64,000 nucleotides of DNA, taken from positions 32,662,753-32,726,752 of the forward strand of contig NC_080571.1 of NCBI RefSeq assembly GCF_030247185.1, written 5' to 3'. This stretch comes from Malaya genurostris (taxonomy: Eukaryota > Arthropoda > Insecta > Diptera > Culicidae). This document shows positions 59,277 to 64,000 of this stretch, one piece after another. Every line of letters begins with the position of its first letter. Within the stretch, counting starts at the first letter, position 1. The translations under genes and the position numbers were made by a program. The notes below the pieces were generated by a model, which was given only the letters and a program-made list of their open reading frames with translations, was not told the origin of the DNA and searched no databases.

Positions 59277-60644
59277 CCCAAGTAGCAATCCGCAACTAGT
59301 TCTGATACGACAAAGTCCAAACTATGTTGCAACAAGAGCACGAATATGTTTTTTTATGTTATACTGGTTAAAACATGGTGACAGCAATGTTTCATCATAA
59401 CATAACTAGTTACGAAATAGTTATTTAGGTTTCCAATAATAACATCTTTGTGTCATATTGAATTAAATATAATTTACAAGCTATCGTTACTTAATCCAAA
59501 CATATCTTTAATCACAACAATGCTTCTAGCTACTAGTTGAAAATAAGTTTATTTGACTTCAATAGTAGCAACCCGTAACTAGTTTTGATACCACTTAACC
59601 CAACTGTGTTGCAACAAGAGCACGAACATGTTTTTTATGTTATACTGCTTAAAACAAGGTGACAGCAGTGTTTCTTTATAACGTAAACATTGAACTAACT
59701 ATCATTTGTAAGTTATCGTTACTTGATTCTAACATATCTTTAATCACAGCTATGCTTTTAGCTACTAGTTGAAAAAAGGTTCATTTTCCGTTGCGAAATC
59801 ATTATAAATACGTAAGCGTATATGTAAATCGTTACTGTGAATTGATGTAGTAATAACTTAGATATTATAAGATTATAACATATAATTTCTTCATTGATTC
59901 AGATAGTTATCGGTAGGTTTTCCCAACGTTATGATAACGAAAATGCAAACAAAACAACTTTTGTTGGCTCGAATATGGCGAACACAATATGGAGTCTCAA
60001 GAAGTGTATGAAACATAAATAAAACCAGGATAATACTTGTTTCAAAACTACTTTTTGCCGAAAATAGTGAAAGGCAGAATAGTCATTTTTGTTCTGTGCA
60101 CTGTCATAAACACGAAGAAAATAATATAGGGATTGAACATCGATTGTGATAATATTATAATTCTTATGATATATGATTTAAAAATGATGAGAAATCACTC
60201 TACTTGGAATAATTTTGAGCATTCTGAACATAGTGTTATTTTCCTGTTAAGTTAAGTAAAATTTAAGTAAAATTTAATTCCGCTCGACAGTTTGAAAATC
60301 GTTGTGAAATTTGTACCTTGTATCAAGTTTGTGATTTAAAGTACTCTTCTGTTTTTTTATTGATGATAGAAAAGTGTTCTGTATTCATTCAATGTTTATA
60401 ATGTCGATGGTGACTAAGTTTCAACTAGTTTAATTGAAAACAAGTTATTTTCAAGTTATGAAAAAATAAGTTATTTCAGTATGACATTACAACGTATCGA
60501 CAACTTATTTTTAGCCGACCTAACAACTAATAGAAACTGCGCTTTTTGAGTCATGCAAGTGGTTAGATATTAGTAACAATCACTCAAATATCTGGTTGCA
60601 AACTAGTCACAAACAAGCTAGCGTAACAAAAATTGTTACTTGGG
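59277..60644. mobile_element. TA-flanked MITE-like element, CCCAAGTARCAA ends, with duplicated left end
   Basis: TA flanks (59275-59276, 60645-60646). 12-bp inverted ends CCCAAGTAGCAA and, reversed, CCCAAGTAACAA. The left ~150 bp recur 284 bp further in (AGTAGCAACCCGTAACTAGT, GTTGCAACAAGAGCACGAAC, TTATACTGCTTAAAACAAGG). No coding frame. A lone CCCAAGTAGCAATTACAAC end also occurs at ~13811. Confidence 0.75.
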
Positions 60645-60646
60645 TA

Positions 60647-61529
60647 ACGTTTTATCCTATCTTAGAGTTAATACAGATCAAGACAATGTTTTTAGTTCGA
60701 GAAAAAACAGTAATATTTTATAATATATTTAAACTAGATCGTAATTCAATTTTCAATTCAAGCTGTCAAAAATCTGTAAAAATTTGAATTTCTTGCCAAA
60801 AATCTGTAATCTGTATGTACGGAATCTTGGTCACAAACTTATCTGAAAAATCTATAAAACACAGATTATTCTGCATATGTGGCAACTCTGTTTGCAACGC
60901 ATTTAGTTTGTTCCGAAGTGCAATGTCAATCCTGACGTCTAAAACGAAAGAGTTGAAACAAGTTTATTTGGTCATCGAGTTTCAATATCTGCAAACCTAA
61001 TAAATGCGACTAATTTATGTGAAATTGACATTTATATTCTAATCCCGAATAAAAAGCGATAACTTACTAATATCGCAGTAATATCGTTTTGCTAGTTTTC
61101 TGCAACTTAGAGATAATATAATTGATGTAGGTAAAAAACTAACGTATTTAATAACTTGCTTAAAAATTTAGGTAACTTCCTGAGAAGATTTTGAATTTTG
61201 TAGTAAGTTCTCGAAGAAAAACTCGAGTAGTAATTAATCGCATTTGATTTTATTTTGCCATTCATTCGATATGCATCAACAAAAGAAATATATTTTTCGA
61301 AGCCGTCAAATGTGTTCTCTCAAAGATAATTCAAATAAATGTTTGTTTTGGTGTTGGAAATACCTCAATTTGATAGTACTCTGCTCATGCAAGTGACAAT
61401 TTTAAGTATTCTGTTTAGTCATTTGAGCTCTTAATTAAACCTAACGAATATTACTTTAAACTCTTTCGTTAGTCGGAAACAAAAGCATCATAATAAGGTA
61501 TGCTTTAACTAGTTATTCTGACCGGGATC
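60647..61529. other. No gene recognised
   Basis: AT-rich DNA with short frames only. Confidence 0.3.
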
Positions 61530-61735
61530 ACCACACATGATCCGGAACCAGCAGAAGGGTCTGACTAAGTTTTCATGGGATCTCAAGACCATTCATTTGA
61601 ATCGTAGATGGAGAAAATCAGTTCAGTCATCTAGGAGAAAACTTAGTGACATTATTTTATTTCTGGTACACATATCATCCTGTAGTTCCGGAACCAGAAG
61701 TCGGATGTTTGAGCTTTGGGAACTGAAAGATTTCT
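61530..61735 (+). repeat. Family-2-related fragment
   Basis: CAAGACCATTCATTTGAATC, ACATATCATCCTGTAGTTCC and GGAACCAGAAGTCGGATG match the corresponding parts of family 2. It abuts and truncates the Jockey-like ORF2. Confidence 0.6.
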
Positions 61736-62490
61736 AGCTTCGATTATGTAATGAATCAAATTATCTATTGCTGTGACGATGTCCGCAGAATTTTCTAAAA
61801 TAGTTTCATGATCCACATGATTTTCAATGTGAGATCTGTAATTCAACCAATTAGCTCTATGATAGTTGAATATAGAACTAATTGGATTAATTAAAGCTTC
61901 GTTGGAAGTCTGAATGCTACAGAAAGATGATCTGAGTCAAAGTCAGCATGTGTAATCGGTTCACTACAAATGTGACTTTGATCCGTTAGAACCAGATCAA
62001 TTGTAGACGGGTTTTTCATGGAAGAGAAACAAGTCGGATTACTGGGATGAAGAACTGTGAAGTAACCAGCTGAGAGTTGATTATGAAGTATTTTACCATT
62101 TCTGTTATTTTGCCTACAATTCCACTGGACATGCTTAGCATTTAAGTCCCCTATTACGAAAAATTTCGGTCGATATCTTGTGAGTTTTTGCAAATCGCCT
62201 TTAAAGAAATTTAATTGTTCGCCGGTGCATTGGAATTGCAAATATGCTCCAGTGATGAAATAAATTCCATGAATGGTTTCAACTTCGATTCCCAAGCTTT
62301 CAATAACTTTAGTATTGGAAGAAGGTAAAATTCGATTTTTAATTTGCCGTTGGACAAAAATGGCAACTCCACCACCCATTCCAGTAAACCTGTCAAATCG
62401 ATGAACCACATAATGTGGATTGCTTTTCAATTTGACATTTGGTTCAAGAAGTTTCTGTCACAATGGCAATATGAAAAACATTTTATTTTC
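61736..62490 (-). pseudogene. Jockey-like ORF2, endonuclease domain only, broken
   Basis: Reads HIAIVTET (with a stop where the usual TWL would be), MKSNPHYVVHRFDRFTGMGG, GVAIFVQRQIKN, FVIGDLNAKHVQWN (the GDxNAKH motif with catalytic Asp and Asn), STIDLVLTD and THADFDSDHLSVAF (the terminal SDH motif). This is an AP-like endonuclease that nicks target DNA. A stop and frameshift near 61891 lead into NYRSHIENHVDHETILENSAD. The reverse transcriptase is absent. Confidence 0.8.
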
Positions 62491-62499
62491 CGTTATATC

Positions 62500-63870
62500 G
62501 CCTGAATCGACTTCGTTTAAAGAAGCGAATGGCATTGAAGGAATATTGGTAGGTAGATGTCTACCGTTTACACTAGTGTAACTGCCATGATGATTTGGCC
62601 GATCTACCTATTAATAAGTGTTCGTTAGAAGATGAATTGCAAGGCGGTCCTGTGTTTTGATTATTTACATTAGAAGCATTAAGAGGTATTTGTCTACCTG
62701 TTACCAAAGCGTAACTGTCATTAGAAGAAGATGATGACGAGGTCGATCTACCTGTCAATACATTGTTTTCGTTAGAAGACCTTTTTTTGTTTTAAATTCG
62801 AAGAAATAAGTACCTTAGAAGAATTAGGCGTGGCATTTGTAACGGTTTTTTTATTTTCAGGTATGTTCTGTAAATTTAAGGTCGTTGATTTGACTTGTTG
62901 TCTAAGCGAACGAGCGTTTAAAATTTTTTCCCTGACAGGACATTTCAAATAATTGGATTTATGATTTCCATCGCAATTTGAACATGAAAATTGATCAGTG
63001 GTTTCATTCATTGAACAAACGTCTTCCGAATACGATTTACCACAATTCAAGCACCGTATATCCATATGAAAATTTTTTTTCCATGGTCGAAGCCTTGACA
63101 ACGACGACATTGCGTTACGTTTGCAATACGATTATGCCGTTTATCATGTTCCCAATGAATTTTAATGTGGGAAATGAAACGTACTTTTTCTAAAGTTTTC
63201 AAATTGTTTACATCACTTCGATTGAAGTGTATTAGGTAAAGTTCATGGGAAATTCCAGAGCGTGGTTTAGAAGTACCATTCGCTCTTTTTTTCATAAGTA
63301 TTACTTGGGAAGGGGCAAAACCAAGTAATTCTTTTAGTTCATTTTTAATTTCATCAATACTTTGATCATTTCACAAGCCTTTCAAGACAGCCTTGAAGGG
63401 TCTGTCTGATTTTATATCATGTGAATAAAATTTATGAAGTTTCTCGGACAAATATCGGATAAGACGTTCATAATCATCCAATACATCAACCAAGACTCGA
63501 CATTCTCCTCTTCGTCCGATTTGAAATGAGACTTTTACTTTTGGGAGAAGCTCAGTACGGAATGCTTTGAAGTCGAAAATCATCACCGTCACTGGTGGCA
63601 TAGATTGATGTTTCTTCCCAGAACGACAAGCGTCCATTTTGGGAATTTTTGGAGAATTTTCTTCTATGTCGCTACAACCGGATTCAACAAGAATCTCGTA
63701 AATATTGCTAGACGGCATAGAATCAACGGAAGGGAAATCCGTCCGTTGTCTTTTATTTTTACATTCAGATTCTATAAGATCGTGAATGTTATTAGAAAAA
63801 TGTTGAATAACGGGTTGTGATTTATTCCATATTGAATTATTATTAGCCTTAGGCTTGTTGCCTTTCCGGG
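62500..63870 (-). pseudogene. Jockey-like ORF1 (Gag-like, zinc knuckles), with stop and frameshifts
   Basis: The coding trace begins near 63865 (KGNKPKANNNSIWNKSQPVI) and continues through MPSSNIYEILVESGCSD, PPVTVMIFDFKAFRTELLPK and PFKAVLKGL, where there is a stop at ~63373. It resumes SQVILMKKRANGTSKPRSG and HELYLIHFNRSDVN, then zinc-knuckle Cys/His sets (CRRCQGFDHGKK, CLNCGKSYSED, CSNCDGNHKSNYLKCPVR) after a frameshift near 63050-63110. The C-terminal part is Ser/Asn-rich (STSSSSSSNDSY). ORF1 proteins of this clade bind element RNA. No intact start was found. Confidence 0.75.
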
Positions 63871-64000
63871 CATTTTTTAAATGAATGAAATTTTAAATCA
63901 AATTAACTAGGCTAAATTAGTTGTCGATTAGACTCCTAGTTTGCAAAAGTCTTGATAAAGACTGATTTTGTGGTTGTCCTAATAAAGACTGATTAGTTCG

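Larger units (their letters stand above)
61736..64000 (-). mobile_element. Jockey-clade non-LTR retrotransposon, 5' part, 3'-truncated
   Basis: ORF1 with zinc knuckles is followed by an endonuclease-bearing ORF2, both minus strand, the order usual for the Jockey clade. The 3' part (reverse transcriptase) is cut off at ~61735, where a family-2 fragment begins. The 5' leader runs toward or past the window edge. Confidence 0.75.

Overview
The window is eukaryotic and almost certainly from a culicine mosquito, most likely Aedes. The evidence is the company of mobile elements: a tRNA-derived SINE closely resembling Feilai, Tc1-group transposases of the mosquito DD37E type, mellifera/cecropia-type mariners, and RTE-, Jockey- and ORF1-bearing non-LTR retrotransposons. 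It also holds many copies of a dispersed repeat with GCCTTTCTCAT ends and a CA/TG core. No intact host protein-coding gene was found. The only host-gene candidate is a 59-nt exon-like segment near 3.3 kb, so the window is probably intronic or intergenic.

Layout. 0-8.8 kb: a degenerate ~43-bp GCGTTAC satellite with a ~275-bp higher-order repeat, then low-repeat DNA with the candidate exon, then a dispersed-repeat direct pair. 8.9-13.8 kb: a nest in which a DD37E transposon was hit by a second DD37E element and by a hAT element, and the hAT was hit by a mariner; three of the junctions are supported by exact target-site duplications. 15.5-28.3 kb: a Tc3-like transposon whose probable intron carries an 11.4-kb repeat element. 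That element contains 33 contiguous copies of a 329-bp monomer with no net length change, including three near-identical 1,974-bp six-monomer units. 28-35 kb: a mariner 3' half, a 96-bp inverted-repeat pair 5.5 kb apart, a second, unexpanded ~650-bp copy of the same repeat element, a broken non-LTR ORF1, and five exact 122-bp repeats behind a TATA motif. 36-41 kb: a SINE, and a third copy of the repeat element (reversed) split by an RTE-like retrotransposon that has lost its reverse-transcriptase core; then a 39-bp near-perfect hairpin. 41-53 kb: three long copies of a related second repeat family (two head-to-tail, one with ~200 bp of pure CA) and unannotated low-repeat DNA. 54-61 kb: a TIR element, a hAT with a BED-finger remnant containing a SINE and a foldback element, a deleted mariner, and a TA-flanked MITE-like element abutting that mariner. 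61.5-64 kb: the 5' part of a Jockey-clade retrotransposon on the minus strand.

Every recognised transposase or retrotransposon frame carries stops, frameshifts or deletions, so nothing here looks autonomously active. The most interesting object is the 329-bp array: the window holds both an unexpanded and a massively expanded copy of its host element, a direct view of satellite birth inside a dispersed repeat. All calls come from reading the sequence; no alignment or database search was run, and boundaries without a stated target-site duplication are approximate.
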